This document shows positions 28,796 through 42,672 of a DNA stretch of 64,000 nucleotides, piece by piece; position 1 is the stretch's first letter; the number at the start of each line of letters is the position of its first letter. Location: NCBI GenBank assembly GCA_009746045.1, contig RPFO01002263.1, forward strand, positions 62,001 through 126,000. The letters run 5' to 3'. Below the pieces are notes generated by a model. It was given only the letters and a program-made list of their open reading frames with translations. It did not search any database and was not told the origin of the DNA. Position numbers and translations under genes: made by a program. Origin of the DNA: Mesostigma viride (taxonomy: Eukaryota > Streptophyta > Mesostigmatophyceae > Mesostigmatales > Mesostigmataceae).

Positions 28796-28930
28796 CGGTC
28801 CCGTAGGTTACGACGTCGTATGCTTCTCGCGTACACTACCGGTACTACAATCATGTCGCTATGTCGTTCTGAATTGCAGTACGCATGTCACTTATCAGAA
28901 TTTCACTTTGATTTCACTTATCATTTCGGT

Positions 28931-29460
28931 CAACCTAACCCCTAACACCCATTTACCCGGGGGAAAAAAATGAATGGCATTTGCAGCAAGGCTCATGCAA
29001 GACGAGTTCCTATTTCATAAAAAATTTCATTATTAAATGCAGGATTACATGTCATGCACAAAAATCCAACGCCTTCACAGAAAATAGCATATCAAGTCTT
29101 CTGACGACAATATCAAGTCAATATCAAATTCGTGGCTTCTCTTCGTGGCTTGAAATACTGTTTCCATGCGGTGCTTAGGACAGCTCCGGGGATGTCGGCA
29201 CCGCACAGAAGCTCCATCCGGGAGCAAGTGCGCCGGGGGAAGATGTTGTACATCCAGAGCTCGATATGTGCGGGAAGCCGTCGTGTTGGAAACCGAGGTG
29301 TCTGCACATAATTCCGCGCGCAGGCAGCTTGTGCCTTTACGGGGGAAGACCTGCGACACAAAAACCGTGTCCGGACAATGCAATACGGAGAAATGGCAAC
29401 GGCAGATGGAGTCGGCTAAGGCCGCTTGTAAGGAAAGTGATTTTTAATGCACGAATAAAT
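28931..29460. other. CACTA interior, weak coding potential
   Basis: ORFs of 80-100 codons on both strands overlap here (for example 29,113-29,361 minus). None carries a motif I recognise. Confidence 0.35.
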
Positions 29461-29504
29461 GTATAATGCATGCTACATCGCCATCGCTTGGGCGGTGAAA
29501 AGAC

Positions 29505-29745
29505 AAGGACCAACCACATGCCCCCACCTACCCTTCGTGCATCCCGCCCTTGACGAGGCACAACCATGTGCCCCCACCTACCCTTTGTGCGTCCCTCCCT
29601 TGACAAGAAACAAGCACGTGCACCTATCTAACCTTTGTGCATCCCTTCCTTGGCAAGGAACAAGCACACCCACCCACCTACTCCACATGCATCCCTCCCT
29701 TGACAAGGAACAAGCACGATCACCCAGCTACCCACTAGCACGGCA
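29505..29745 (+). repeat. About 55-bp tandem repeat
   Basis: Four or five diverged copies around ccttgacaaggaacaagcac and cacctaccctttgtgcatcc. Confidence 0.88.
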
Positions 29746-29984
29746 GCAAGGCAGACCTTACAATGGCAAGTGATGTTTATCGGTAGAAACTGTTAGACAA
29801 CTAGCAAACGAGCCAGCCGGTGAAGAGCAAGGCACACATGCAAGGAATTTGTCGTTGCCTATGTCTACGCTTGTGTTTGTCACTGCAGTTGAAATCTGCA
29901 TTTGCATCAGCAGGCCCGATCGAACCCCATGTCGCCACCCGCATTTCCACTTATACTTCACGGCCCCTTATTCTTCTCTTGTGC

Positions 29985-30365
29985 CTGCCTTTGCCCTAAC
30001 TGTTACCCTAGCATCTGCCCTTGCCCCTATCCTTTGATCCCCAGTGTTTGCCGTTGCCCTCATCCTTTCCCTAGTGCCTGCCCTTGTCTTCATCTTTTCC
30101 CTTGTGCCTGCCCTTGCCCTTGTCCGTTCCCTCGTGCTTGACTTGTCCTAATCTCTTTCCCTTGCGCCTGCCCTTGCCCTTATCCGCTTCCCTTGTGCCT
30201 GCCCCTGCCCTTGCCCTTGTCATTTCCCTTGAGCCTGCCCTTTTGGCAAGCACAAGTGCCTTTGTCCTTTCCTTGGCCTTGTGCTTGCTCTTCCAGTTTC
30301 CCTTTCCTTTGCTCGTGCGGTTGCCTTTGCTCTTACCCGGGTGCTTGCCCTTGCCGTTTGCAAGC
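29985..30365 (+). repeat. Degenerate pyrimidine-rich minisatellite
   Basis: Repeats built on tgcctgcccttgcccttgtc. The Leu/Pro-rich frames over it are repeat products. Confidence 0.85.
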
Positions 30366-31092
30366 TGCATTATTGTCTTAGCAAGCTAGCAAGTGCAAAC
30401 TGGCACTGAGCCAGAAATGCAAGCAAAGCAGCCAGTGTAAATAAGGATGGACGGGAACAGTAGAAAGCTAGGGGTGGCAACGGTGCTAGAGCTCATGGCA
30501 ACAAGGTGGTCCCATTCTTGCTGCATTGGGTGCGTTGCGTGGGTGGGATATTGCGAGAGGGGGACATTCTTGCCTTGGTTGTGTTTTCACATGCACCCGG
30601 TGCTTGAATTTATGCGTGCAAGGGTGGCTGGTATCCCAACCAACAGCCTAAGAGGAAAAAGAGTGCTTAGAAAGCAAGAATGACTTAATGTTGGTAATAG
30701 CAGTGGCGGCGGCAGCAAAAACTGTTGTTATAGATGCAAGCTACAACACTGCGGATGGTTTCTCACACTAATGTGGATAATGATAATGCATGCCACTTAA
30801 CGGGACCATATAAACCACAACAAGAATAAATCGTGAGAGCAAAAGAAAGGGGAGTACAAAATGGCCGGCTTACCTAGCTACAGCAAAAAAATTACATGAA
30901 AAACAAGATAACTCACCTTTGTCGCAGCAGTGACCATATCAGACAGCTCACAAAAACTTGTTGATCCTTGAAACTTCCTGCTTGAAGGCAGCCACCAACG
31001 GTCTGGAGTTTTCACCCCAGTCCTTCTCAACAGCCAAGGAAAAGGGAAAGAGAGAGGAGGGGTGCGGGAGGGACAAGAGAGCGGGGGTGGGA

Positions 31093-32230
<1,138 letters not shown>

Positions 32231-32255
32231 GGGCTGCATGGGCCATGGAGGGTGG

Positions 32256-32660
32256 TGGTACACAAATACCGTACAGGTGGTACACAACTGCAGCCAGGAC
32301 AACAGCCGGGCGCTGCGTACCTGCCGTGGGAAGGAGGGGGTGGTACACAAATACCGTACAAGTGATACACAATTGCAGCCAGGACAACAGCGGGTCGCTG
32401 CGTACCTGCCGTGGGAAGGAGGACAAGTGATACACAAATACCGTACAAGTGATACACAAATACCGTACAAGTGATACACAATTGCAGCCAGGACAACAGC
32501 GGGTCGCTGCGTACCTGCCGTGGAAAGGAGGACAAGTGATACACAAATACCGTACAAGTGATACACAAATACCGTACAAGTGATACACAATTGCAGCCAG
32601 GACAACAGCGGGTCGCTGCGTACCTGCCGCGGGAAGGAGGGGGGTGGTACACAAATATCC
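32256..32660 (+). repeat. Higher-order tandem repeat
   Basis: Four copies of a block tgcagccaggacaacagcgg ... cgtacctgccgtgggaagga joined by one to three copies of a 22-bp sub-unit gtgatacacaaataccgtac. Confidence 0.93.
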
Positions 32661-34130
32661 GACCTATATATTAGCAATAGCCGCCGCCTATCAAACAGGT
32701 CCTATTCATCACGAGCGTCAACGCCCCGTCATCGCCCCGTCATCGCCAGTGTTTTTTTTAAGGTTTTCGTTACTAGTGGCGCTAGGCCACTTGTGGCGTT
32801 TCGAACTATGAAAACTTCAGTTTACTCGGCCAATGTGTGGCTTTAAGCCAATTAAAATTGGGCTTGGCACGGCCACGTGTGGCGGGCTGGCTTTTTGGTG
32901 CAGCAAATGACCCTACCGGCAGCGGGGTCAGCGCGGCGCGGCGCCGTACTGGCATTCCAAGTTCAAAGTAGTTCAGAACAGTATGTTTAATTATCTTAAG
33001 TTCAAACTAGTAGAATTTATTAGAATCATTCACGCCTTAAGTTGGGTTCACGCCTGAAGTTGGGTTGACCAAAAACCTCGAACCCAACTTAAGGCGTGAA
33101 TGCCTGTACACAAGGCGGGCGAGCGTCTCCGTCTCAGGCATCGGCGCCGGGCGTACTTGGTAAATTAACAACAACGATTACCACTACAGCCACTGCTTAA
33201 CAAAACGATTACTGAAGTGCCGAAAGTCGAAACACATAGTCAATGCAATGCAGTACAGTACTGTATGGCTGGCGAGTGACTGGAACTGAGGCGCCAGCCG
33301 CCAGGCCGCCAGCCAGCTGAAGCCAGAAAATGCACACAAGCTGCAGTCTGCACAGTGCACTCTGGTCTCTGGCAGCGGGCCACTTGCCACTTGGCACTTG
33401 GCCGGGCTCTACGTACATGCACTATGCAGTCAGTAAGTCAGTCAGTCATAGTAATACTCATAGTAGTTCTAGTACTAGGGAGGCTTGTGGCGGAACGCCG
33501 GCCGGAAGACCGGCTGACACCGCCAATTGTGGCGTAGCCTGTACTAGAGTGAACTTCAGGCACGGCCACCCTGTGGCGAAACGAAACTACAAAGTAGAAC
33601 AGCACGGCCAAATTGTGGCTTCTTGGGTGCCCTGTCCAAGTGGGTGGCACCGCCACATTTTGCCAAAAAAAGTGCCACACCGCCACATTTGGCGGTGTAT
33701 CGCCACTAAAAAAAACAGTCATCGCCCTCGACGGGCCAACATCTAAACTCTTCTCTTAATCAACAAAGTATATTACCAATAGCCGCTGCCTATCAAACAG
33801 GTTCTATTAATCACGCGCGTGAACGCCCCGTCATCGCCCCGTCATCGCCCCGTCAGCGCCCCGTCATCGCCCTGCCGAGGGCCAACCTCTTAACTCTTTA
33901 TTCGGAGTAATAAAAAACGGCCTATATTGTGAATAGCTGCCGCCTATCAACCAGGTACTTTTCATCACGCCCGTCGAGAGCGATGACGGTGACGGCCGTC
34001 ACCGTCATCGCCCTGCCGGCATTGCCATACAAGAAGAAGCTCTCGATCCCAGGTATAGACTACCTCGGGTATCATCATCGTAATTGCTAGCATCGAGATC
34101 ATTCATACCTACCGACGATGGCCAGCTGCA
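32661..34130 (+). repeat. Three copies of a dispersed repeat start
   Basis: Segments at about 32,661, 33,770 and 33,925 share aatagccgccgcctatcaa, acaggt, cat/taatcacg and runs of cgccccgtcatcgc. The material between them has repeated caccgccacattt and gtggcg motifs but no coding signal. Confidence 0.75.
33027..33102. repeat. Perfect 23-bp inverted repeat (hairpin)
   Basis: cattcacgccttaagttggg at 33,027 is mirrored at 33,080-33,102; the 30-bp loop holds a third, near-identical copy of the arm. Confidence 0.93.
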
Positions 34131-34768
34131 AAAGAAAAATGTCGACCAACAGACAGGACCTATCGCCGGGAACCCTCAAGGCAATAAGGGCGAGACAGGC
34201 TTTCACCGTTAAGTAAAGTTGTCCACATCGTGCTAAGGAATTTGTGCTAATCTATGAGTACCTATATGGACACTTTGTCGCATTTTTTACATGGCAAATA
34301 AGCGATGTATGTGTCATGTAGGCTGCCATTGGTGCATGCATGCATGGGCCAGCAATGATGGTCAGAGGTACATTGTGCCTATGAGATAACCATCGATTTG
34401 TTGATCAGCAAGTGATTCATTACGTGAGACAACAATATGTTTGGGGGCTAAGCTTCTTACATTCCAAGTCACATGGCCCGCCATAATTGTTTTCTTATGT
34501 GTTTAAGGTTAGGGCTCTGTTCATGACTGAACGTCATGAACGCGCTCTATTCATGACATTGATTAATTGATTTTAATTAGTCTCATGTCCATGTTGGGGG
34601 ACCGGGATCTCTGAATTCCCCAAAGAAGATATAGTGGAAGTCACCCCAAGACGTCAATATCCGTCAAGACGTCAATAACAACATGTATGTCCACAGCTCA
34701 GCTAGTAGTCTAAAATATGGGCCTCGAGCTAATCTTGCACGCAAGCAATGCCTATCATCAAGGATTAA

Positions 34769-36506
34769 CCCGTGTTTTTTTTTTTAGAACGCGATATACT
34801 GCGTTGTAAGCTATTTATAGAACACGTCATAACATCTAGGGAAAATTTTTTTTCATAGTCATGTGTATACTTTCCTGAAAGCCCATAAATCAAAGGATTT
34901 TTTGAGCTACTCAGACCTACAATATGCTAATTCATTAGAGAGATACACTGGTTTGAATACAGGGGGGTCTGGCCATGACCGCGATTTGTTGACCCTAGGT
35001 CACAAGTCATGTGCTTATTCACAAATGGTTCATGAAAAAAATCTGGCTTCTTGCACGAGCTATGGGCAACATATGCAGGCTCTGTGAAACGAAACTCAGG
35101 CCCATTGGGCCACTGGAGCTATTTTTTATTAGCATTACAATTACAACGCAGTACAACGCAGTGGGAAAAATGAGAGCCCTTCACAACATGACCCAACGAC
35201 ACGAGCCCCATAAACGGGGATATCATGAGCTAGGAGGGTCAAAACGTTGAAAATAGGTGTTGTATAAGTTATACAGCATCAAACATGCATCAAACATCAT
35301 GACTGGATGACATAATATGACTGAATCAGGCAGCCATAGCCAAAGCATCATCCACTCTCACAACGTGTTGAGCACATGCCTCGTGGGAAGGGAGGCACTG
35401 GGTTTTCATTCCATAACGTGTGCAATACTGAAAGAAAGAGGCATGTGTAATGCAAGGCTTGGATAGGTTGAGTGATCCATGAGCTTACATGCAGGCAAAG
35501 ATGACGCTGGAATGCATGCTAGCAAATGGTGGCAAGATGCCAACAACGCATGATTATACACCATGATTATGGGCACCTAGCTTATCTTCTTGCACAATCA
35601 ACGCAGTATAAACCATCAATATCCAATCCTCACGATATATGCACGGCTTGACGACGTATAAAGCACCTAAATAGTGCACAACTGCAACCTGCTATGGCTG
35701 ACATGCAAGCAACGTCGAGTAGGATGGCGGTCTTAGAGAGGCTGGGCAGAGGTCGGCAGAAATAAGTGGAAAACTGGCAGAAACTAGGTAGAAACACGAT
35801 ATACTTACGCCTGCAAGCACTATTGAGCCGGTGGCAGAGGCCATTTCCAGGGAAATACAGCATACCGTAGCAATAGCCACGGTCACGCCTTACGCTATTT
35901 GCAGGCACCATCATGCCCGGAGCTACCCAATAAAAGTCTGCACAAATCTCGGTTTAGCCGAGAGTCCGGGCGTTCGGAATGAATAAACATGTGTTAAGAA
36001 GTCGAAACACCATGGAAATACCAAGCATGGTGCCGCAGCAGACCCGAGTCTTGGCGTAATAATATGTATGCCGGTTTCCAGGGGTTCCGCATGAAAGTTG
36101 GGTGAGAAACTGGAAAAATCTACGTTTCCTTTGCCCCAGTACCTCAACAAACTCGTAGAAACCTAATTATCAACCTTTGAACGCATAATCATGGTCGTGC
36201 CACCCAACAGCCACTGAAATTCGCGCGAAAACTGGCGAGATCTACCTGCCGCCATCGCCGTCGTCTTCACCTTCGTCCCGCGAAAATGCCTGATTTCAGT
36301 GGTACATATTTGTTTGCAGCTGTCACAAAAAAAATCCAAAAAATACCAGGATTTTTTCTTGAGTTCTACGGGATGTAAGGAGGCCGTCCACCGAGTTTCA
36401 GACCGAAAATCTCGTATCTACTGTGCCTGCCACGTGTCAGATTACAACGCGATACATCGCGTTCTAACCCTACAACGCGATACATCGCGTTGTAAAAAAA
36501 CACGGG
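34769..36506. mobile_element. TTAA-flanked TIR element (piggyBac/Kolobok-like), non-autonomous
   Basis: 1,738 bp with inverted ends CCCGTGTTTTTTT followed on each side by an aacgcgat-gcgtt palindrome, flanked by TTAA at 34,765-34,768 and 36,507-36,510. TTAA duplication plus a CCC start fits piggyBac. Kolobok also uses TTAA. No ORF over about 95 codons and no transposase motif, so it looks like a MITE or internally decayed copy. An 18-bp near-repeat (aatgcctatca, t/a, caagga) also lies just outside both ends; see findings. Confidence 0.65.
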
Positions 36507-36884
36507 TTAATTAATGCCTATCAACAAGGAGACAATCATGCTTGTTAAATTTCCTAGGACCCACAACTGGGGGGTCGTAGTCTTTGACAATGTCCGCCTG
36601 GGCAACGCTACTAATCCTACACATCCGAGGTCCCATGTCTGAATAATGAGAGGGGTTGAGCGGATGACGCCAACAATGTCTGTGCTCTGCATGTCAGCTA
36701 AAATCATATCGCGGAGACAAACATATGGCGGTATGTCCAATGCTGGCCACTGCGTCGCCTAACAGGTTCTTACATGGTCGGCAAGGGCCTGACCATGTAA
36801 GAAGATATCTCCCTGGCTGGCCAGTCCACAAGGAACCAGCACAGACCTCATCTGAATCAACCTGATTATAATTAACTAACTACT

Positions 36885-37800
36885 TAATTCATTTATTAAA
36901 CTCATGCCCCCATTAGGGAGTCAAGGAGCATTAGCTAACCCCGATTAATTAATTAATTAATTAATTAAACACGTGCTCCTGTTGGGGAGTCACGGAGCAC
37001 CGAAGTGCTTTTACACTACATTTCGCCACCGCGGAAACCCAATTTATGCGAGAATGTGGTTCCGTCAATACGGCGGGGGTTACAAATTCAATTTCGAAGT
37101 TCGGCACCGTCGGATACCAGTAAAGCAACACTTGTTATCTAGAATCGCGCCATTTGGCATCAATTGGCCAGTTCTGAAAATTCGATGAAATCTCTAGTCC
37201 TTGGTCGAATATTTCCCTCCGATTTGGATGACGAAAATTGAGTACGAATTTCTTAGTACAGTCCACCGTTTAGTTCAGTTCAGTTTATTCCCACGCCGCT
37301 TGCTGACCTGACGGAGGCCAAATTCGTACTGAACACTATCGCAAGTCCGGTCGATCCTAAAAATTGCTACTTCCGAGATGTCTGACGGAATTCCTGCTAG
37401 GTCCATGCTTTGGTACTGGACGGATGCTGAAATTCACTGCGATTCTGTCCGAATGAGGAAAATTGTCAGAAATCTACTCTCGATACGAACGTAACGAGAA
37501 TTTCAAGTATCTGACGCTCGGAGAGCTGCCACCGTTTTCCCCTACTTGACCGAACCACATTCCCCGCTAAAAAAGGTGTCCTAGGCGGCGAAATGTAGTG
37601 AATCCCTGTGTGTGCACAACAGGAGAAAGGGCAGAGACCCCCAGTCTCCTTCATGCCTAACGGCATGCCACAGCTGCATTCGGGAACGCTAGCTAAACGG
37701 ACACGCCAACGATCCGGCAATCTGTGGGTGCAATAAGACCCATGTGAGCATGGCATAACACTAGGAGCGTGGGCAAGTAATCTCATCATAGCCAGGACGT
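36885..37800 (-). mobile_element. LINE 3' fragment interrupted by a mini-CACTA
   Basis: Minus strand. The 3' end lies to the left: a ttaa tail (36,940-36,968), then the shared gttggggagtcacggagcac. The right part (37,600-37,800) encodes a stretch with [14 protein letters not shown] and parallels 13,955-14,150. I take it as the C-terminal end of a non-LTR retrotransposon. Confidence 0.6.
37014..37600. mobile_element. Mini-CACTA (587-bp TIR element)
   Basis: Starts cactacatttcgcc and ends ggcgaaatgtagtg. The surrounding LINE is uninterrupted in the copy at 14,130-14,165 (reverse strand), which supports an insertion. No coding capacity. Target duplication cannot be resolved (1-2 bp at most). 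Confidence 0.72.
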
Positions 37801-37832
37801 AGCATGGCTGTACTAGGACTATACCCCGATCA

Positions 37833-38485
37833 ATGGATGGATGGATGGATGGATGGATGGATGGATGGATGGATGGATGGATGGATGGATGGATGGATGG
37901 ATGGATGGATGGATGGATGGATGGATGGATGGATGGATGGATGGATGGATGGATGGATGGATGGATGGATGGATGGATGGATGGATGGATGGATGGATGG
38001 ATGGATGGATGGATGGATGGATGGATGGATGGATGGATGGATGGATGGATGGATGGATGGATGGATGGATGGATGGATGGATGGATGGATGGATGGATGG
38101 ATGGATGGATGGATGGATGGATGGATGGATGGATGGATGGATGGATGGATGGATGGATGGATGGATGGATGGATGGATGGATGGATGGATGGATGGATGG
38201 ATGGATGGATGGATGGATGGATGGATGGATGGATGGATGGATGGATGGATGGATGGATGGATGGATGGATGGATGGATGGATGGATGGATGGATGGATGG
38301 ATGGATGGATGGATGGATGGATGGATGGATGGATGGATGGATGGATGGATGGATGGATGGATGGATGGATGGATGGATGGATGGATGGATGGATGGATGG
38401 ATGGATGGATGGATGGATGGATGGATGGATGGATGGATGGATGGATGGATGGATGGATGGATGGATGGATGGATGGATGGATGGA
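37833..38485 (+). repeat. (ATGG)n microsatellite, about 163 units
   Basis: Perfect run ending directly in an (attaatta) LINE tail at 38,486-38,508. The Trp-Met-Asp-Gly reading frames are repeat artefacts. Confidence 0.98.
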
Positions 38486-38489
38486 TTAA

Positions 38490-38866
38490 TTAATTAATTA
38501 ATTAATTAGACTCGTGCTCCCGTTGGGGAGTCACGGAGCATTAACCCCGATGAATGGATGGATGGGCGCACACATTCCTACCGGTCTAATCTATCTACAT
38601 TGGCTACATACTACATCTATCTAACAACATTCTAACTACATCATCTATCTAGGCAGCCGCACGCTGCCCTGGGGGGAGCTATCTAGCGTGCCTCCCGCGG
38701 GATTGCACACGCGGGCGCTTCCCCACTGGGGGGGGCTCGTTGTCCTCTATGACCTGGGCCCACTTGGCCTTGTCCATCATCTTCTTCCAAATCACGGAGA
38801 GGCCTAGGCCCCCCATGTCCTCTACTAGCTGTTCTTTGAAGGTGCGGGCCTTGCGGCGTCTAACGT
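38490..38866 (-). mobile_element. LINE C-terminus and 3' UTR, copy 2
   Basis: Minus strand. 38,680-38,862 encodes about 57 residues including [17 protein letters not shown] and [11 protein letters not shown], ending in a stop, which resembles the short C-terminal helix seen after the reverse transcriptase of RTE/L2-type LINEs. The 3' UTR then matches 25,880-26,125, ending in the taatta tail. Confidence 0.65.
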
Positions 38867-39508
38867 GGATGGATGGATGGATGGATGGATGGATGGATGG
38901 ATGGATGGATGGATGGATGGATGGATGGATGGATGGATGGATGGATGGATGGATGGATGGATGGATGGATGGATGGATGGATGGATGGATGGATGGATGG
39001 ATGGATGGATGGATGGATGGATGGATGGATGGATGGATGGATGGATGGATGGATGGATGGATGGATGGATGGATGGATGGATGGATGGATGGATGGATGG
39101 ATGGATGGATGGATGGATGGATGGATGGATGGATGGATGGATGGATGGATGGATGGATGGATGGATGGATGGATGGATGGATGGATGGATGGATGGATGG
39201 ATGGATGGATGGATGGATGGATGGATGGATGGATGGATGGATGGATGGATGGATGGATGGATGGATGGATGGATGGATGGATGGATGGATGGATGGATGG
39301 ATGGATGGATGGATGGATGGATGGATGGATGGATGGATGGATGGATGGATGGATGGATGGATGGATGGATGGATGGATGGATGGATGGATGGATGGATGG
39401 ATGGATGGATGGATGGATGGATGGATGGATGGATGGATGGATGGATGGATGGATGGATGGATGGATGGATGGATGGATGGATGGATGGATGGATGGATGG
39501 ATGGATGG
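38867..39508 (+). repeat. (ATGG)n microsatellite, about 160 units
   Basis: Second perfect array, cutting the LINE copy at its 5' side. Confidence 0.98.
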
Positions 39509-39738
39509 CTTGTCTTACATGATGCAGTGGAACTTTGGTGCTGGAGGGTTAATTGTGGCCCGGTCTGGTTTAGCTTCAGTGCTCTCATGGCGGCCTTCAT
39601 TTGTAATTATTTGAATGCATGCCCATTGGGCCATGCATAGTGTATATTTTTTACGCATGCACGCCCATTATGTATCGCTGGGTCCATCCCATCAATGCTT
39701 GTTTATTGCCAGGTCTGGTGTAAGTAAGTTAGTGCTAT

Positions 39739-42170
39739 CTAGTCTACAAAATCCTCACTACACTTCTCCCCAAAGCGCCCCTTCCGCTTTGGGGGAGGGG
39801 GCTTACCCACATGGGCTGGCGTGTGAGCCGGGACATTGGTCTTCCACCTCTTCTTGTTCTGCATAGGAACAGAGAGCGAAGAAATGCGGTGTGGGGACCC
39901 CTTCTCGTGGTAATGCGTTACATGTACTCCCCACCGGGCTTTGCTCTTCATGGGTTCATAAAGACAACAATTATTCAGTAAGAATTTAATAAATTAGGAA
40001 CATATATCCGTTGGGAGTCACTGTTACACATATACCTGAAAAGGGGCATATGATTTTAAATACATTCTGAGCTACAACCTGCACGTGCATGGGTTTAGTT
40101 AACTGGCACCTATACTAGAGGCCTGACATGGGGTGGAGCTTCAGTGCTTCCCCGCCTTCTCCTTCTCCCACACTGGGTGCTCCGCGTCCTTCTTCTCCGG
40201 CCCTGCCCATGGGTGCACCGGCCCCGCCTCCTCCTTCTCCTCTCGGGACGATTCGCGCTCCACGCATGGCTGCAGCATCAGTTAGCACGGGCAAGACATA
40301 GCAGTAACCGCGCTATTGCTGTTCTAGCACCAGCCTAGCAGACTGCCATGATCACTCAGCAAACCCACGACAGCTAAACCCTTGGCTGTCACAACCAGTC
40401 CATGCATCATTAAGTATGGGTACAGGGAAAGCTTCCCGCATATCCATGGCCATATGGATGGCAGCAACACAACGACTTGCCCCCTAGCCCCCCGTGCACA
40501 CACAAAAACGTGGGTCGTGGCTTCCACGCCCCATCCGCCATGCATGACAGCGCGTACCTTACTCGCATTCACACCGGGCTGCATCCCAGCGCCGTTGCTG
40601 TCCCCATGTGACACGTCGGCTGATTAAGCAGACACACAGCAGAGTCTGATGTAAACCGCTAAACCCCAAACCCATGCAGACCACAGTCAAGGACGCGTGC
40701 ATGTCAAGCCATGCCAATTGTGAACCGTACAGCAATTTACTTTTCAAGCCTGAAGAGGTGGATAGCAGATACTAGCCTGGAAGAGGTTACAGGGGCACAT
40801 GTCCATTAGCGAGCGGAACAACACAGCATACACCCTACAAGCGTACCGCACAATGTCCTCCTGCAATTGTCTGCAGATCTCCCAATGCCGCAGACATCTC
40901 CACTGCTCTCATGGCGATTGCAAATGCTTCATGCCGCTGACATCTCCACTGCTCTCATGGCGATTGCAAATGCTTGATGCCGCACCTCTGCTTACAGCAG
41001 AAAAGCTTCCTCCGGGCGAGGCACCTGACTGGAACCAACACCCATTCCTTGGCTTCACAACGTGGCCATGACAGCATCGTGAATCTGCTTCGCCAACGCC
41101 CACACTTCAGGACCCGCGCCCTGCACCGCCATGGCCACAGGCTGCACCGCTGCAATCGATGCAGCATTCACTGCCTGCGCCGCACCATGTACTGCATGCA
41201 CGAAAGCCAATCCTGGCTCGGTTATCATGGTCTTGCCCGATTCCTGCTGCTTCTTCTTCTTCGATGCGGTCATGCGCACTTTATACCCCTTCCTCTCCAA
41301 GCACGCCTTCAGCACCTGGCTCGTGCGGTGCTGAATATGCTTCTGAAGGCGCGCCTTCTAAACACGAAATGTTGGCAATGTATGATTCCCAAACGGCATG
41401 ATAGGCACATAATCAGTCCCATTAATTGCTTTGCGGCAGTCAATGCACCAGAACACCTGTTGAAAAAAGAAGGTTATGCGCGCTAGCGATTACCCGCGGC
41501 AAGAAGCAATCAACACGCCTCGCTAACAACTGCAACCACAATGTAATTCATGACGGGCCACTCACCGCTACCCTGCTCTCCTGATTCAATGTCTCCCCAT
41601 TCTCAAGGCCTCCATTGTAAACCTCTCCATCTTCACCATCGTCATCGTCTTCCTCTTCCTCCACTCCGACGTATCCGTGTTTCCTTTTCCTAAGATACCT
41701 AGGGTTGTTCAAGTCGTATGTGCGGCGTTGGCACACTTCCAACAAAATTTTGGCCGCCTCTACCCATTACCATTTATTCGTACTATCATAACATATCCAG
41801 GCGTTTGAAAAATCATTCCCTCGTTCGAACTTCTACCCCTGGGCGTCCATGACGAGGCAGTCACGACGGGACGCAGATGCACAAAAATAAAACAAGGCGA
41901 CATCCCTTCAATCATTGACCAAAAAACAGAATACGCGCAGAACTTGGATTTCAACACCACGCACCCATTACCAGCGAGCACGGCTGGCCTGCAACCGCCA
42001 TCATTTCATAACCAGAAGCCAGGGCCCACACTCCATCCCGTTACCTCATCTTCCACGCACGGCTTCCGCTGCTTCCCTCTGCTCTTTCGCATTCTCCGCC
42101 AGCAACCTCGCCTTCTCCTCGTCCAACAATCCACTAAGAATAAAATCCCCTCTATTGGACGCCATTCAGA
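39739..42170 (-). CDS. Possible multi-exon gene inside the CACTA element, unknown function
   Basis: Several minus-strand segments look coding. A start at about 42,163 gives MASNRGDFILSGLLDEEKAR, a charged helix. 41,566-41,757 gives CQRRTYDLNNPRYLRKRK followed by an acidic EEEEDDDDGED run and a gtgagt donor. 41,060-41,462 has a WCIDCRK zinc-like pair, then a stretch broken by one in-frame TAG near 41,362, then KACLERKGYKVRMTASKKKK. 40,562-40,614 ends at a gtacgc donor. 39,739-39,951 is basic, with HTPAHVGKPPPPKRKGR, and ends in a stop. The order suits a transposon-encoded DNA-binding protein, but I recognise no family and exon borders are guesses. Confidence 0.35.
40895..40980 (+). repeat. 46-bp tandem duplication
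   Basis: catctccactgctctcatgg and following bases occur at 40,895 and again at 40,941. Confidence 0.92.
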
Positions 42171-42616
42171 CGAACTTTGCTAGCGTCTTTTCACCGGCCC
42201 CAGCACACATAATCTATAGCCGCTTAATGACAACGGCCGACAACGACAACTGCTGAATAGGCGAAAAAGGCTGATAACTACATTTTTATATTTCGCTGCA
42301 TTTGCTAATAGACACGCACGTTCTCCCACTTCTCCATTACAATATAATTATCCATCTGGCCGTGTACAGGCAAAGATCCCCGAAGTAACTTACTGAAACG
42401 TATCTTACAGCATCGGATCACTGGCACCTAATCTACAGGTGGTAGATTACCAACCAAGACCCGTCGCGGTAATTTACTCTGTCGGTAATGTACTACCAAA
42501 GATGTGCAGTCGTAACGTTACTCTTACTTACGGCTAGTAAAATTACTACGTAGGATGATAGGTAGTAATGATTACGGCGTTGGATCTCACGCCTCGTATC
42601 TAGGTAGTAAGATAAG

Positions 42617-42672
42617 ACCTCGTAATTTACGCCTCGGATCCTTTTTACTACCCTCGGACGAAAAGTATAGTG
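42617..42672 (-). repeat. CACTA right terminal inverted repeat
   Basis: Reverse complement of 28,475-28,530; subterminal gtagtaa and taatttacg motifs continue inward to about 42,430. Confidence 0.93.

Noticed and set aside
37804-39640. Long ORFs of repeated Trp-Met-Asp-Gly or His-Pro-Ser-Ile
   Set aside because: Produced on several frames and both strands by the (ATGG)n arrays; not genes.
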